DNA of 64,000 nucleotides from Brachycybe producta (GCA_036925085.1 JAUPFP010000015.1:581001-645000); one strand, 5' to 3'; positions 25,312-37,266 are shown, numbered from the stretch's first letter. Numbers and translations are program-made. Notes: generated from the sequence alone by a model not told the origin.

Positions 25312-27283
25312 TGGGCCAAATAGAATAGAAACTACGGGGAAGTTCGGGAGGGTGCACTCTCATGAAAGTAAACCTTTCTTTCTCACCGAAAAATACCCCC
25401 CAATCAAGTGTGCCAACGTCTATAAAGACATCGTTAATTAACCCCGTTGTGTTCATTAATGTTCTTAAATGATTCAGGCTAAAAACTTATATATAAATGT
25501 CATCTTTTTTACATTATAATACATTATATTAATATTTTTTTTTGTTATTGTCATCATTCAATGAAAAAAGAAATCCTGTGTGCCTTAATTAATGCATTTA
25601 TACTGCTAAACTTAATTAATAGCATTTGTTTTATTTTGTCTTCTATTTTCTTTTCTTACTTTCTTCGATCGGTGCTGACCAAAGATTATCATTTGATTTT
25701 TTTTTTCTTCGTTTACTTGATTATAATTTTAAAAAAGTCGGTACTTAATTAAGGTTCTAGTGCAATTTTTAAGCTTCAATATCTTTAAGATCATGCAATT
25801 TGCGCAAATGTAGAAAATTGCTAAATTGCTAATTAGTCTCTGTTCCTATTTATTATTATTATTAATTATTATTTTGTGCCATCAAGATGTGTACACAATT
25901 GCAATAAAACTTGTCTTCCACAGCGAGAGAAAAGAGACAGAAAGGTTATCCCCTCTTAAATTAAATTGTAATAGTCTTTTTCTGATAATTTTTTTGTATG
26001 AAAACTATTGCAAAATTAAAGAATTAACTTAGCTCAAATGCACAGTTGCTTTTATTTTGTTTTCTACTGAAAATGTAGTTGAAATTTCAGTTTTTTGTCT
26101 TTGCTGATCTCGAAATATCGATAACCCCTTCGATATTTAAACTTAGCTTTAAAAACGAACTCCCACAGCTCTTTCGCTGTAATGTGGGGAGGCTAGCTGC
26201 ATATATTTGAAAGAATACCCCAGATTTTTTTTTATAGACATGATATTTTATGATTACAGCTTCGTATGTAGACGATTTCATTTGATATACAATTAGTAAT
26301 TAGATTATTCGAGCAAAGAGTAAAACATCTTTATAACATACTGTAACCAAATTGAAATTTAACAAATAATAAATATTCTATTTTTAAAAGAACAATTGAT
26401 TAGAATATAAAAAAAGCGTGGCATTTTTTCTCTTTTCTTCTTATAATATAATTAATGTTAAACTGAAGCCCAAATTCGTGAAGAAAACTTGACACTTGGT
26501 ATTTCTATTTTGGAACCCTTTTCAGAGAGTTTAATTTAAAATTTAAGTGATGTTTCTTTTTTTAATTTTAATCATATGTGTGAAAATGTCAATTTAAAGT
26601 GTTTTAGAAAGTAGAAGAGTAACTTATTCACGTGAGGACATTTTTTTTTAAAAAAATCATGTTTGCTTACAGTTGAAAATTACAAATTTTTAGGTTTTTT
26701 GGATGGTTACCAAAATGATTCATTTTGCTTTATGGTGTAACATGAAATAATTAAAAAGATCGAAAATAAAGAGAATATGAATTCGTCATAAATATAATTA
26801 TGACGAATATTATAAAATAATAATATTATAAAATATAAATGTCAATTAAATGATTCCGTTCACGCTTCTAGTTTCTATTACACTTTCCATGTTTTTTTCT
26901 GAAATACAGAACAACCTGAGTTTTATTCAATTGTTTCTTTCTGAAATTTTTTCGATTACGATCGCCACTTATTAGCCTCCATGTACGAGCAAGTACAGCA
27001 CTATGGAATTATTACACGCCTTTGGCGCAACAAAAATAACTTCGTAGCCTTAGCTTGGAGGTTAGCAGCTCCTCTAATAGAAATAATAACGATTTTTTTA
27101 TATGCATATTTTGCAATAGCTTTTTAATAAAAACACCTAAAATTGAAATAAGAATTTATTACTAAAGATATAATATAGAAATCTCAACACAAGAAGAGGT
27201 AGTAGAAAGAAGCTATAAAGTGGTATACTAAAACAATGTTTACAAGTTGTTTGTCACCTTTACTTTATCTGATACTTGTGGTC
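25312..27283. other. Intergenic, tail-to-tail between laminin and N5
   Basis: The stretch holds the 3' ends of two convergent genes. Possible poly(A) signals are AATAAA at 25903-25908 for laminin (+) and TTTATT at 27155-27160 (AATAAA on the minus strand) for the N5 gene. A diverged family A pair lies at 26602-26881. I see no further gene. Confidence 0.6.
26602..26881. mobile_element. Family A-like inverted-repeat element, diverged
   Basis: The left end TTTTAGAAAGTAGAAGAGTA and the right end CGCTTCTAGTTTCTATTAC are imperfect inverted repeats. The interior is AT-rich and non-coding. Confidence 0.5.
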
Positions 27284-30200
27284 CTACTGATCGACGGCGA
27301 CCACCTTGATCTCGTAAACGGTATCCTCGCGAAGTTCACTGATTTTGTGGCTTTTAGTGTACGGTACATTTTCTATTGTGGTCCAGTCATCGTCATTCTT
27401 TTGGTCCTTGTACGAAACAGAAAATGAGCCAGCTGACCCTCGCGAATTCCAGCCGACATTTAACTCAACACCTGGCCCTTTGATGAAAAAAGTTCATTGG
27501 AAGAAAATCATAAATTACTGATTTTATGGCCAAATAAAAAAGAAAATGAAATATTGTTTAAATTTTACAGCTTAAAAAAACATTCTTCGTCACTTTTTCT
27601 TGCAGTGAAAAAATGTGGTGACGTTTAGAGTTGATTTACATATTTAAAAATTAATTTGTAGAAAATATGACCTTTAGATGTAAAGTAACAACTGAAGGTC
27701 TCATTCCTAGCAAGAATGTTGGGAACTTGGGATAAAAACTGAGACAAAAATACATCCAAAATTGTATCGAAAATGTAAAATTTAAATATTCTAAACGAAA
27801 ACATTTTTCAAACAAAATACCTGATGTTCACTTAATGTATCTTTGTTTTTTGAATAACAAGTGATTTTAAAAAAATATAAATGAAGTATTTTGATTTTCT
27901 ATAATGTGGTTTTAAAGTGTAAATGCCTCTTGAACTGTCGATTATTCTGTCTTTCAGGTGCAAAATAAAAACAAACTTGAATATGTTTTAGAAACAAGAA
28001 GGGTAGCTCAATTACTTAAGGTTATTTTCATGTTGATATCTTTCAAAATAAACGTTTTATGTGAGTTTAGAAATGACCCAGCTTTAATCAGACAAAATTT
28101 TTTTTGAATTTTTGTTTATAAAAAGTTTATTTGGAAAGATATCAACGTGAAAATACCCTTAAGTGATTGAGTTACACCATTATATTTTCTAAAACACTTT
28201 TTGAGATTCAAGCCTTTCCCGGACATAAAAACACTTCGATTTTTGGACGTTTTTTTGGGGGGGGGGGGGGAGAGTTTCTACCTGATTGAATTTGAAGACA
28301 TTTTAAAACTTTTGAGGACTTCTGGGATCAGTTGAGTCCTCTAGAGGCCTTTTCAGGGAATATGCCCTGTAAATATTTTTTTCTGATTCTGGCCGTTTTT
28401 TTAAAAAAAAAACTTAAAAACCATCAGTTTTAAATTTTGTAGATTTTGTGGTTAAACTCTATATTTCAGATACAGCTTCGGATGCATTTTATTCAAGTGC
28501 GAACAACACCTTGTGTGTCACTTGCACTGACATAATAAGTTACTTAAGAGTGACACTGTGCCGTGCACCAGTATAAATTAGACACGGCATATATCTTTAA
28601 ACCCAAACTTACGAAGGAATCGTGGCGGTGGCTGCGGTGCCGGTTGCACTAAACACAGAAACAACCAAAAATTTAGAACATACAGATTTTAAACGATTCG
28701 GCCATTTACAATTAATACCTGCTATGAAACTAAATATTTCCTGGATGTCGCTTGATACTGAGTGTGGTCCGTCGACTGCGACCACTCTCACCTCGAAAGT
28801 TCCCCGTCGGATGTCCTCGATTTCGATAAAATCTCTTTTTGTCTCATTTTTTGTTCTTTGCCACTCCGTTTCGCCTTTTTTTCTGTACTCTACGTAGAAA
28901 TGGTTTCCCGGATGACCGCTTAGGTTCGGATTCCAATTAACCCTGACACCGGTTTCTCGTCCTTCTGGTGTCGCTTCCAAAGTATACATTGAAAACACTG
29001 GTTTATCTGGAGCTAGATTAAAAATAAACGATTATTAGGTGGTTTACAAGTAAATTTGAAAACAAACACAATTAAGATAAACATTTACATAATAGGAATA
29101 AACTATTCTAGAAGCAACTTTGAGAAAATATTCAAAGTTTATTAAAAACTAGAATAATAGGTGAATAATGTTAACAAATATTTTCATGGCTATATCTTAA
29201 AAAATAAACTTTTTAATGCATTTGTTGCAAAAACCTTATAAATTTCAATTTCAAATTGATATAAAAAGTTTATTTTTAAAGTTATCATCATAAAAGTATA
29301 AAGTTGAATCTGAAAGAAAAAGATTACTTTTACTTTACACAGACAAGAAATGTTGTTACAATCATACTTTGAACAGGCTTCGTCACTGCTTCCACGGTTG
29401 CTGGACCTCCTAGTCCTGCGGCTGTTGAGGCTCTCATTACGATTTTATAACGGGCGCTCGGTTCGAGGCCAACGAGTTTCACGGTCGTCACTTTGAGATC
29501 GCTTATTACTAGTTTTTGTTCGCCCTTCGGTAGATTTGATTCCGAGGAAACTTTATAACGAAAAGAATTCAGAATGTTATATTTAAATGTACTTAGAGGC
29601 AAAAAAAATCTTGTATTTCTTTTTTGATGTTTTTAAAGTTAAATAATTTCAATTCTATTAGTTGATTGTAGAATTCCCTAAACTATGATTAAGATACTAA
29701 CTTCCTGGATGGCGTTGGTGCTCATAAGATATGTGATATCCAGCGAATTTTCCGTTGATTTCCTTCGGCTGAGTCCAATTGAGTTTCAGAGTACTGGATC
29801 CCATCGCTACAACGTTAAACAAAGGGAAAGGTCCGGGAACTAAAAATAACAGAAATATTACAAGATGTTGTCAAACATAAATATTTATATTCTAATAAGT
29901 AAAACTTGCTTCCTTCTGGAGTGATTGTGAGGATTTTACTCGGAGGTCCATTGAAACGACTGTCAACTACTAAAACTCGAACATAGTTTTCAACGGAAGG
30001 TACTAAATTGTTGAGCTCGACACTTGTCACGTTCAAAGGGACGACAATTTCTAGACGATTTTCCCATTCATCATTTTTGCTCCACGTTTGAATCTAGAAT
30101 TTAACAAGAAAAGTTTTATAAGTCAGCTATTGCAAAATTATACAACTGAAAAAATAACAGATCTAGAATAAACACACTGGTTATATAGTAGTACACTTTA

Positions 30201-33200
30201 AAATAAAATTAAAGCGCTTTTAGAAACTAGAAGAGTAACTGAAGAACTAGTTTAGAAAACACGTTTAATTCCTATTTAAGCTGGTGTGCAATTTAAAACA
30301 CGCTTAAATAGGAATTAAAAGCGATTTCGAAACTGGTTCTTCAGTTACTCTTCTAGTGTCTAAAAACGCTTTCATTGTATTTTAAATGAAATTACTTAAA
30401 TGTACATCAAACTCTTGTTTATTTTTTTTTTCAAGCGCAAAGTTAAGAAAAGCGAGAAAGTGTTTTAAAAACTAGAAGGGTCGCTCAAATAACTTGCATT
30501 AAAAAGCTTAATGTATTTTGAAAGATAGCAACACATAAATACCCTTAAGTAATTGAACTACCCTTCTAGTTTCCAAAACACATTCAAGTTTTTTCTTCAT
30601 TTGTTGCATTTGAAAAACAGAATGATCAGACTTCGAGAGGCGTTTACACTTTAAAACCACCTTAAGGACCTACAAAACCGATAACTTCAAAGTACCTTAT
30701 AACCGTCGAAGACACCATAAACACTGGCATCATTAATAGGATCCCATGCGACGATCGCAGTCTTATTATTGATTAACTTTGACATTACGAGGTTCTTCGG
30801 ATTCTTCTCTGGTCCTGTAAAAAAAGCAAAACGAAATAACTTAAAGACCACGTTAACGACCAACCACACGAACACTTTCGCACAAAACAAGACTAACACA
30901 CCTTTTCCGTTAAATACACGAAACGTCTTGGAGTTGACAATAAACGCATAAGCTGGATAACCCACTATAATAATATAATTATATATATTAAAATAAAAAT
31001 ATATACCCTACATATAAAATATACACGAAATTCAACATTCCTCCTTTCGAATGTATAAATGTGATGCAGTCGCCCGGTGGACCATCGTGAAGTTTGTTGT
31101 AGGCCATTACACAAACCCTACTTCTGATGCTGCTTTCATTGAGAGGGACGTGTAACGAATTGACGTTCGGACCGACCGTGTGTACTGCACTGCGAGAAGT
31201 CTTCTCACTAATCAACGATACCACTCGGATCTGAAATTTTTAATACAGCAGTTTTGTCATTTAGCAAAGGGTGATCGTAACTCTTGACACCCTCAAAGCC
31301 TCCTGGTCACACGTGTTCAAAAATATATACACGTATAAAGATATAGGGCCTACTTTTGACATTAGTGAGCTGTTAATGTACGTGCCACTGTGGCCTCACG
31401 AAGCATTCTTCAATGCATATAAACCTTTTTAGATTTTTGGCCGTTTTTTAAAAAAAGTTAAACGAACTTTACTTTTTTTTTTTGCTTTTTTAAAAATATT
31501 TTCAACTTTGTTGAGTTAATAGACTTTTAAACTTTTTGGGGCTTCTGTGGCCTCTTCAGGTTTCTGAGACCTCCTGAGACATTTATCAATGCATTTAAAG
31601 ATTTTTACAATTTTGGCCAATTTTTGAAAAAGGGAATTCGTTTTTTTTTAAGTCGAAAACGACTTTATTGCATGTTGTTTCTAATTTTCAAATTTATTGA
31701 GTTATTTTTATTGTTTAAGCTTTTTGGGACTTCTGTGGCCAGTTGAGGCTTCCTGAGGCAATTTTCAAGGCATTTAAACGTTTTTAGAATTTTGGCCGTT
31801 TTTTGAAGAAAAAAAAACACATCCTAGACTTGACTTTTTTTGTAGCTTTTCAAATTTGATAATTTTATCAACTTTTTATAAATCTTCTTAAAACTTCAGA
31901 GGCGTGGTGAGCTTTCCCTGAGGCTTTTTCGGGGCGGTTTCAAAGATTATCAACCCTATAAATAAAAGAAAACCTTGTAGCCCTGAAAATGACCACGAAT
32001 GCTGTCCAATGGAACTGGATCCCAACTGATTGAAACATTTCCACGATAATTTACCGTACGACTGTGAGAAACCACATTTGTCGGACCCAAAAGTGGTCCT
32101 GAAAAATTAATTAAAAAATTAAAAATTGAAAACAAGAACATTCCAAAGTAGTGATAGGAAGTTCGTACGATCGTCTCCGGAGTAGCCAATAACGGATTCG
32201 GCTGGATGTCTCGAGCGCCCTAAATCATTGTAAGCCTCAACTTTGATATCGTATGGTGTGAAAGCCGGTAGATCGTTTATAACCAGCCTCTCTTGCTGCC
32301 AATCGGTCACTTCCTTCACCTGCCATTCCATTTTGCTATTGGCCGGCTTCCAGAAAACTCGATACAAAAATCCAGGACCTTGATGTTCCCATACATGCAT
32401 TTTAGTCCAAGTTATGACCATGTTGTTTGAAGTGGTTCCGTGACCTTCCACGTTGAAAGGATTCCAGTGAGGAATGTGAGCTTCCTCAGTGCAAATTACT
32501 GACTGTGTGGCAACGCTCGGCAAACTCAATCCGATCTCGTTGTATGCAACCACGCGAAAAGTATAACTGCCCGATGATTCGATAGGAACCTCATGGCTCC
32601 GTTTAGAGGCTGGGATATTATAAACAGCGTTTTCCAACATATCATTTGCAAAACCCGTATTGTAATGAATACTGTACTCCAATATTGAAGCAGTGTTGTT
32701 TCCAGTTGGTTCCCACTGAACGATGGCCGATTCCTCTTTGCATTCCACATTCAAAAGCCGTGGAGCACTCGGTGGTTCTTTAAAAAGAAAGCAAAAAAAT
32801 CATAAGAATTCAAGTGGTTTTAAAGTGTAAACGCCTCGCAAAGTATGATTATTTTGTCTTTCAGTTGCATAATGAAGAGAAACATATGGAAGTGTTTTAG
32901 AAACTAGACGGGCAGCTCAATCTCTTAAGAGTATTTTTCAATTACCAGGACTATAAAAAGTTTATTTTAACAAATAACATGAAAATCAGTATTGGGAAAT
33001 AACTGTCCAAAAGAAATGAATTACTCTAAATTGCTTTTTTTCTGTAATAAGTAATTCAGCACATTCCTTTTAAATGTGATTTGTAATTACTTTCTAATTA
33101 CTTTTCAATTAGTTTTTTGTTTTTGTAAAATGCCTGATGTCGAGTGAATGATAATTTTATTTGGTCACTCAGAGATAAGATTTGCATCCTTCTGGAGTTA

Positions 33201-36200
33201 AATAACATTGCCTGCTCATTGCCAGCCCAATGTCCACCAAAAACCTCATTTATTTAAATGAATGTCTTCCTGTCCTTGAGGCGTTATGACGAGGCAAATT
33301 TTTAAAAAATTTATTGCATGTGAACAGGATGAGCGACAATGGAAATGATGGATGAAATACATTCCCAGTGATGACTACATGACAAGAATGTCTTCAGGTC
33401 CAGTGTGGAATGCACGATTCAAAAGTTAGGCCAATTCAAAGTAGGGTTTGTTGAAGTATTTCTATGGTTCCTCATGACAATGCAACTTCGAAAATTCATT
33501 GCATATGAAATGATAAAAGTTCTATTTTGAAAAGTAATTAAATTACTTTGAGAGTACTATAAGTAATTGTAATTGCTCATTTTGAAATCTCGCAACTGTA
33601 TTTAATTATTTTTACTCATGTAATTAGGTAATTGTAGTTACCGATGTACATACCCTTAAGTGATTGAATTTAACTAACCTTCTATTTTCGAAAACACTTT
33701 CTAGTTTCTCTTAATTTGGCTACACAATGAGAAGAGTTCGAAAATCAGCTCTTCAGAAACCATTTTAAATTTAATTTTTTTTATTTACATACATTTATTT
33801 AAGAGTTAAATAAATATTTTCAAACTAGTGGGGTAACCCGTCATAAATGACGGGAGCATCTAGTTTCTTTTTGTGTGACTGTCCGGTTGTCATGAAGCAA
33901 TTCGCCTTGACCACTTGTGTTTTTATAAGCACCTTAATATTGTTACAGGTATGTGAAGACAGGGAGATCCAGTCGTGTGCCCCGCCCCTTTATGACTGTC
34001 AGACCAAATATCAACCAATTGGAAATTGAAAAGAACGGGGCATGTGACATCAGACGACATAACAAAATAATTAAAAGTTGCTGGCCCTCATAAAAAGGCG
34101 GAGAAAACGACTGTATTTTACTGTCTTTACTTGCCTGTCCTTACTATTGTTTGGATTCTTGGATCGGGAGAGTGCAACATAAAGTTGACCATGAGAAAAA
34201 AGCAGTTCATTTAAATTTCAATCTGATTAAGTTTTTGTCCTAAAACAATTTACCCTAAAGAAACATTTGCCCTAAAGGGAGATATTGCCCTAAAGGGAGA
34301 TATTGCCCTAAAGGGAGATATTGCCCTAAAGGAAGATATTGCCCTAAAGGGACATTTGCCCTAAAGAACCGTTTGCCCTAAAGGGACATTGCCCTAAAGA
34401 GACATTTGCCCTAAAGGGACATTTGCCCTAAAGAGACATTTGCCCTAAAGGGACATTTGCCCTAAAGGGACATTTGCCCTAAAAGGACCTTTGCCCTAAA
34501 GGGACATTGCCCTAAAGGGACATTGCCCTAAAGGGACATTGCCCTAAAAAGACATTTGCCCTAAAAAGACATTTGCCCTAAAGAGACATTTGCCCTAAAG
34601 AGACATTTGCCCTAAAGGGACATTTGCCCTAAAGGGACATTTGCCCTAAAAGGACCTTTGCCCTAAAGGGACATTGCCCTAAAGGGACATTGCCCTAAAG
34701 GGACATTGCCCTAAAGGGACATTGCCCTAAAAAGACATTTGCCCTAAAAAGACATTTGCCCTAAAAGACATTTGCCCTAAAGGAACATTTGCCCTAAAAG
34801 GACATTTGCCCTAAAGGGACATTTGCCCTAAAAAACATTTGCCCTAAAGAGATGTTCCCCTAATGAGTAGTCTAAATATACAGTAATTGGTTTTAGGGCA
34901 TATGTTCCTTGAGGGCAAATAGTTTTAGGGAAAATGGTTTTAGGGCAAGTGGTTTTAGGGCAAATGTTCTATTAGGGTAATTAGTTTTAGGGTGAATGGT
35001 TTTAGAGCAAGTGTTCTTTGAGGGCAAATAGTTTTAGGGCAAATGTTTTTAAGGGCAAGTGGTTTTAGGGCAAGTTGTTTTAGAGCAAATGTTCTATTAG
35101 GGTAAATAGTTTTAGGGTAAATGGTTTTAGGGCAAGTGTTCCTTGAGGGCAAATAGTTTTAGGGCAAATGGTTTTAGGGCAAATGGTTTTAGGGCAAATG
35201 GTTTTAGGGCAAATGGTTTTAGGGCAAGTGGTTTTAGGGCAAATGTTCTATTAGGGTAAATGGTTTTAAGGAAAATGTTCCATTAGGGTTAATTGTTTTT
35301 ATGGCACAATTGCCTGTGATAAACTGTAGTTTAATTTTGCAACTATTATCCCCTCCCCTTTTTATATTTGAAATAGAAAATGTGTTTTTCATTTTCTCTG
35401 ATGTGCGCATGCGCGTCGTTTTTTTTTTCTACTAATTTCATTTCAATTTCAGTCACCCCTCCCACTTTTCCTCCCTCCACGTTTCTCTCTCGCCCCCCCC
35501 CCCCTTCTACACTTTCCATCCAACCTTTTCCCCTCTCCAATTTAATATCATGGGGTTCTTGGATGAGAAGGGTGTAACATATAGTTGACCTTGAGAAAAA
35601 AAAAGCTGTTCATTTCTTCATTTATTTAAATTTATATAAATTCCGATGTGCTTCAATGGTTGTACAGCGTTACTTCAGACAGACAGATAGATAGATAGAT
35701 ACACAGATACACAGACCTGGGATATTATATATATAATTATCGCAAAAAAAAAGTCATACGAAAATGCTCTTATCATAACATAATCACCTGCTATTCTAGT
35801 TTCTAACACATATTGATTTATTATCAACTAGTTAATTTTCATTAAACTATGCAACGTGGCTTTTAACTAATCTTAGACCGGCTTCAGATGGACCACTTTG
35901 TGACGCTACTTTGTAGTGCCACAAATTGTTTGACGCGACTTGCTTTAATTACACGAACCACCATATTGAAAATAATAGCCTGCTGTAAACACGGGCCACT
36001 GGTATGATCTTGATCATCATAGACATTAGACAAACTGGCGGTGGTTGCCACTTGTGGCAGGACTCAACCACTCAACGCCACTGTGTTTCAAAAAAAAATA
36101 CGGTGACTCTTGTGAACAGCCCTATAATATAATCAATGGTTTGTTAAAAATTACCACTTTATGTGGCGCCATAAAGTGGTCATGCGAAGCGGACCTTAGA

Positions 36201-36414
36201 CTTAAGTTTTGCTTGAATATTTTTACAATTTCAATTTAAACAATGATAAAAGGTAAGCGTATTTTTTACGATATTAACCTGTTATGATGGGAGACTTATC
36301 GTCAGATGATCTTATAATAGTCAAAGCACTACAGAGCGCTGAACAGACCAAAACGCCGAACAGAAATTGTGCAGTTGCCGAAGAGCAACGACGAAGACAC
36401 CATTTGGATCCCAT
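27284..36414 (-). CDS. Nrg-like: N5: secreted FN3-only neuroglian-like protein
   Basis: Exons, from the start: 36414-36279, 32777-32169, 32098-31974, 31230-31041, 30964-30902, 30814-30696, 30093-29910, 29839-29702, 29550-29368, 29012-28719, 27477-27284; about 744 residues. Exon 1 encodes a signal peptide (MGSKWCLRRCSSATAQFLF then a hydrophobic core). It joins in phase directly to FN3-1 (EPPSAPRLLNVECKEES), so there is no Ig domain. FN3-1 and -2 contain the neuroglian-type GPGFLYRVFWKP. FN3-3 appears twice (31230-32098 and 29910-30814), followed by FN3-4, FN3-5 (NPNLSGHPGNHFYVEYRKKG) and a last FN3-like domain ending VVAVDQ-stop. The 63-base exon at 30902-30964 is phase 1-1, so it could be skipped; it resembles nothing I know. 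No membrane segment is visible. The long first intron is full of mobile elements. Two donors are non-canonical: GA at 31040 and GC at 29909. Confidence 0.75.
27986..28197. mobile_element. Family A element in the last N5 intron
   Basis: A nearly complete copy: TTTTAGAAACAAGAAGGGTA at the left, TGATATCTTTCAAAATAAAC inside, the matching TTTGGAAAGATATCAACGTG in the right arm, and ATTTTCTAAAACAC at the right end. Confidence 0.75.
29840..29909 (-). other. GC-AG intron, N5, FN3-3/FN3-4 boundary
   Basis: On the minus strand the exon ends CCAGAAGGAA and the intron starts GCAAGT. The acceptor is TTTTTAG before TTCCCGGACC. Phase 1 joining gives a TPEG-I-PGPF linker and keeps both FN3 frames. This is the same position at which N1-N4 have GA. 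Confidence 0.8.
30211..30372. mobile_element. Long-armed hairpin element with family A ends
   Basis: The outer ~37 bases at each side (AAAGCGCTTTTAGAAACTAG and onward to CTGAAGAAC) are inverted repeats with only one or two differences. The inner arms CTTAAATAGGAATTAA / TTAATTCCTATTTAAG also pair. The whole block folds almost end to end and lies in an N5 intron. Confidence 0.75.
30462..30581. mobile_element. Family A element, internally deleted
   Basis: The left end TTTTAAAAACTAGAAGGGTC and the right end ACCCTTCTAGTTTCCAAAAC flank a shortened interior that keeps one copy of TATTTTGAAAGATAGCAAC. It lies in the N5 intron next to the hairpin element. Confidence 0.7.
30965..31040 (-). other. Apparent GA-AG intron in N5 (GAATGT donor)
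   Basis: The exon encoding the second half of the first FN3-3 copy ends AAAGGAG and the intron would begin GAATGT. Using the nearby GT (GTTGAA) gives phase 2, which fits neither the next mini-exon nor the exon after it; both need phase 1. Less certain than the other cases because the downstream mini-exon is unrecognised. Confidence 0.5.
31385..31930. repeat. Degenerate tandem repeat, about 160-190 bp period
   Basis: Three to four successive units share the order CTTCTGTGGCC, CCTGAG, CAATGCATTTAAA, TTTTGGCCGTTTTT then a T-rich tail and AACTTTTTGGG. It lies in the N5 intron between the two halves of the first FN3-3 domain. A related single unit may lie at 28200-28400. Confidence 0.6.
32895..33697. 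mobile_element. Family A element split by another insertion
   Basis: The left part (TTTTAGAAACTAGACGGGCA to ACATGAAAATC) and the right part (ACATACCCTTAAGTGATTGA to TTCGAAAACAC) are the two pieces of one family A element. About 660 bases, roughly 32987-33646, interrupt it. The insert begins CAGTATTGGGAAATAACTG and contains paired AAGTAATT / AATTACTT motifs, resembling non-autonomous hAT elements by memory of that family. Its right boundary is not sharp. Confidence 0.65.
34150..34212 (-). pseudogene. Helitron helicase fragment (motif VI), copy 1
   Basis: The minus strand reads FSHGQLYVALSRSKNP. GQLYVALSR is the conserved motif VI of Pif1-like helicases as found in Helitron Rep/helicase proteins. 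No further helicase motifs were found, so this is a 3' fragment. Confidence 0.75.
34240..35310. repeat. Inverted minisatellite arrays of GCCCTAAA units
   Basis: From about 34250 to 34865 units of 16-18 bases built on TTTGCCCTAAAGGGACA are repeated over thirty times. From about 34890 to 35310 the complementary form (TTTTAGGGCAAATGG and variants) is repeated, so the whole block is a large imperfect palindrome. Sub-patterns repeat in order within each arm, indicating higher-order duplication. Confidence 0.9.
35553..35612 (-). pseudogene. Helitron helicase fragment (motif VI), copy 2
   Basis: The minus strand reads FSQGQLYVTPFSSKNP, a mutated version of copy 1 (VALSRSKNP has become VTPFSSKNP). 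It lies in the same orientation on the other side of the minisatellite array. Confidence 0.65.
35877..36205. mobile_element. Inverted-repeat element with GACCACTTT ends
   Basis: The left end TTAGACCGGCTTCAGATGGA followed by CCACTTTGTGACGC is matched by the right end (GGCGCCATAAAGTGGTCATG then CGAAGCGGACCTTAGAC) in reverse complement. The interior is non-coding. It lies just downstream of the N5 signal-peptide exon, in intron 1. Confidence 0.6.
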
Positions 36415-37266
36415 GTTTTACGAATAATAAACTTCTGAAAAATGATGGTTTAAAAGCTCAATTCAAAAGATGAAAAAATAATAAAGAAAAGTACAAATGA
36501 AGGTTGAAACAATTAATTAATTTGTGATTCCAAATGTCAAAATCAATTACTTGAAGCAATTTATATTTGTGTAATATAATATTACATAAAGAACTTCACC
36601 CCTGACAAACCATATTATGTCCTTGTACTTATTCCCTGTTTACCACGAATTTTACCAATTATTTTATAAAGTGGTAAAATAAATGGGAAATTGTTAACAG
36701 TTAGTAACAGTTAACTTTCAAGGTTAAAATTACTCTGAATTTTGAAAACAACTTCTAAATTTTTGCTTTTATTTTGGAATTATGAAATAATTTTTTTTCT
36801 TCTTCTTAAAAAAACTGCACTAAAAAGTTAATTTTTAAAAAATACCTATGTAAATACATTTAATACGGCCAGCTAGAAAGTGTATTTTATGTTGATATTT
36901 TACAAAATAATTTTTTTATAAATAAAAATTAAAATATTGTTTGTTTAAAGTTGGGTTATATTTTCCAACTCAACATAAAAAGCTTATTTTGAAAGACATC
37001 AGTTGACAGAATAAACAGAAAATAACTCCCAACTTTCATTATAAATATTACAAAAAGTATGTTAAAAATAATGTGTTGATGTAAATTAAATTGTAGAGAA
37101 AGAAAAAGAAATTCACGAGTAAATTTATTAAAATGAAATGATAATTTATTACTGAACAATGAACATTTGTGTAAAGTGGGATTGAAGCAGAATAATATAC
37201 ATAAAACGCGTTTGGCCAAAATTGAAACATAACCCACAGTGTCTCTACCTTGAGCTGCACCGATTA
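36415..37266. other. Intergenic between N4 and N5
   Basis: About 850 bases hold the 5' flank of N5 and the 3' flank of N4. Near 36500 the motif AAGTACAAATGAAGGTTGAA is shared with the flank copies upstream of N1. A diverged family A core lies at about 36890-37010. I see no separate gene. Confidence 0.55.

Larger units (their letters stand above)
33835..35720. mobile_element. Helitron-derived composite block in N5 intron 1
   Basis: The block contains two minus-strand remnants of a Pif1-type helicase C-terminus and, between them, the inverted GCCCTAAA array. At its left is an ACTAGTGGGGTAACCCGTCA segment with an internal ACGGG repeat, and at its right an AGAT/ACAG microsatellite (35680-35716). 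The helicase motif supports a Helitron origin; the exact ends are unknown. Confidence 0.5.

Noticed and set aside
27236..27427. Plus-strand open frame starting MFTSCLSPLLYL
   Set aside because: It is antisense to the last N5 exon, whose FN3 pattern and stop are consistent with the other four genes.
34240..35310. CRISPR-like or telomeric array
   Set aside because: Units are contiguous without unique spacers, the genome is eukaryotic, and although CCCTAAA occurs, the unit is 16-18 bases and inverted halfway.
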